6,182 nt of DNA from a bacterium (GTDB lineage: Bacteria; Verrucomicrobiota; Verrucomicrobiae; Limisphaerales; J093), in contig JAKCAB010000731.1 of the NCBI GenBank assembly GCA_021839785.1, positions 1-6,182 on the forward strand. Reading direction: 5' to 3'. The notes beneath the pieces are model-generated. The model did no database searches. It had not been told where the DNA came from and was given only the letters and a program-made list of their open reading frames with translations. A program made the position numbers and the translations under genes. How positions within the stretch are numbered: the first letter of the stretch is position 1; every line of letters starts with the position of its first letter. Positions 6,182 through 6,182 of this stretch are shown here, piece after piece.

Positions 6182-6182
6182 C

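Overview
The window is GC-rich and densely coding. It carries parts or all of five protein genes: one on the + strand at the left edge and four on the - strand. A PEP-CTERM exosortase-sorted protein, a Gfo/Idh/MocA oxidoreductase with a PHHPDLFWYGIHPTEALY block, a secreted HAHNDY-type GDPD-like phosphodiesterase and weak or absent Shine-Dalgarno sequences together suggest a Verrucomicrobiota or other PVC-group bacterium, probably environmental. That assignment is inference. I saw no rRNA, tRNA, CRISPR array or transposase.

Layout from left to right: (1) 2-775 (+), the C-terminal ~257 residues of a Gfo/Idh/MocA-family oxidoreductase whose Rossmann N-terminus lies outside the window. (2) 776-833, a well-folded inverted repeat that starts right after that gene's stop and lies between convergent genes; it is a candidate bidirectional terminator. 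(3) 859-1467 (-), a ~202-residue secreted protein with a signal peptide and a C-terminal VPEP sorting signal; its reading frame is broken twice, in compensating directions. (4) 1532-4776 (-), a large secreted S8 (subtilisin-like) serine protease of the PA-domain/Vpr type, ~1,082 residues when reconstructed. Its reading frame is broken about six times, but all catalytic residues are present. (5) 4777-5051, intergenic, with a short perfect inverted repeat upstream of the protease. (6) 5052-5885 (-), an intact secreted GDPD/PI-PLC-like phosphodiesterase. (7) 5981-6016, a strong intrinsic terminator on the - strand. (8) 6047-6181 (-), the C-terminus of a nucleoside diphosphate kinase.

The protease and the PEP-CTERM protein lie 64 bases apart in the same direction and may be co-transcribed. 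Both are exported, and so is the phosphodiesterase, so the middle of the window is a small envelope/extracellular group. The flanking oxidoreductase and ndk are ordinary cytoplasmic genes with no obvious link to it.

The most striking feature is the cluster of about eight single-base frame breaks in genes (3) and (4), while genes (1), (6) and (8) read cleanly. Family-like protein sequence resumes right after each break and the segments contain no internal stop codons. This looks more like base-calling or assembly indels, or very recent inactivation, than old decay. I do not see a convincing new biological system in this window.
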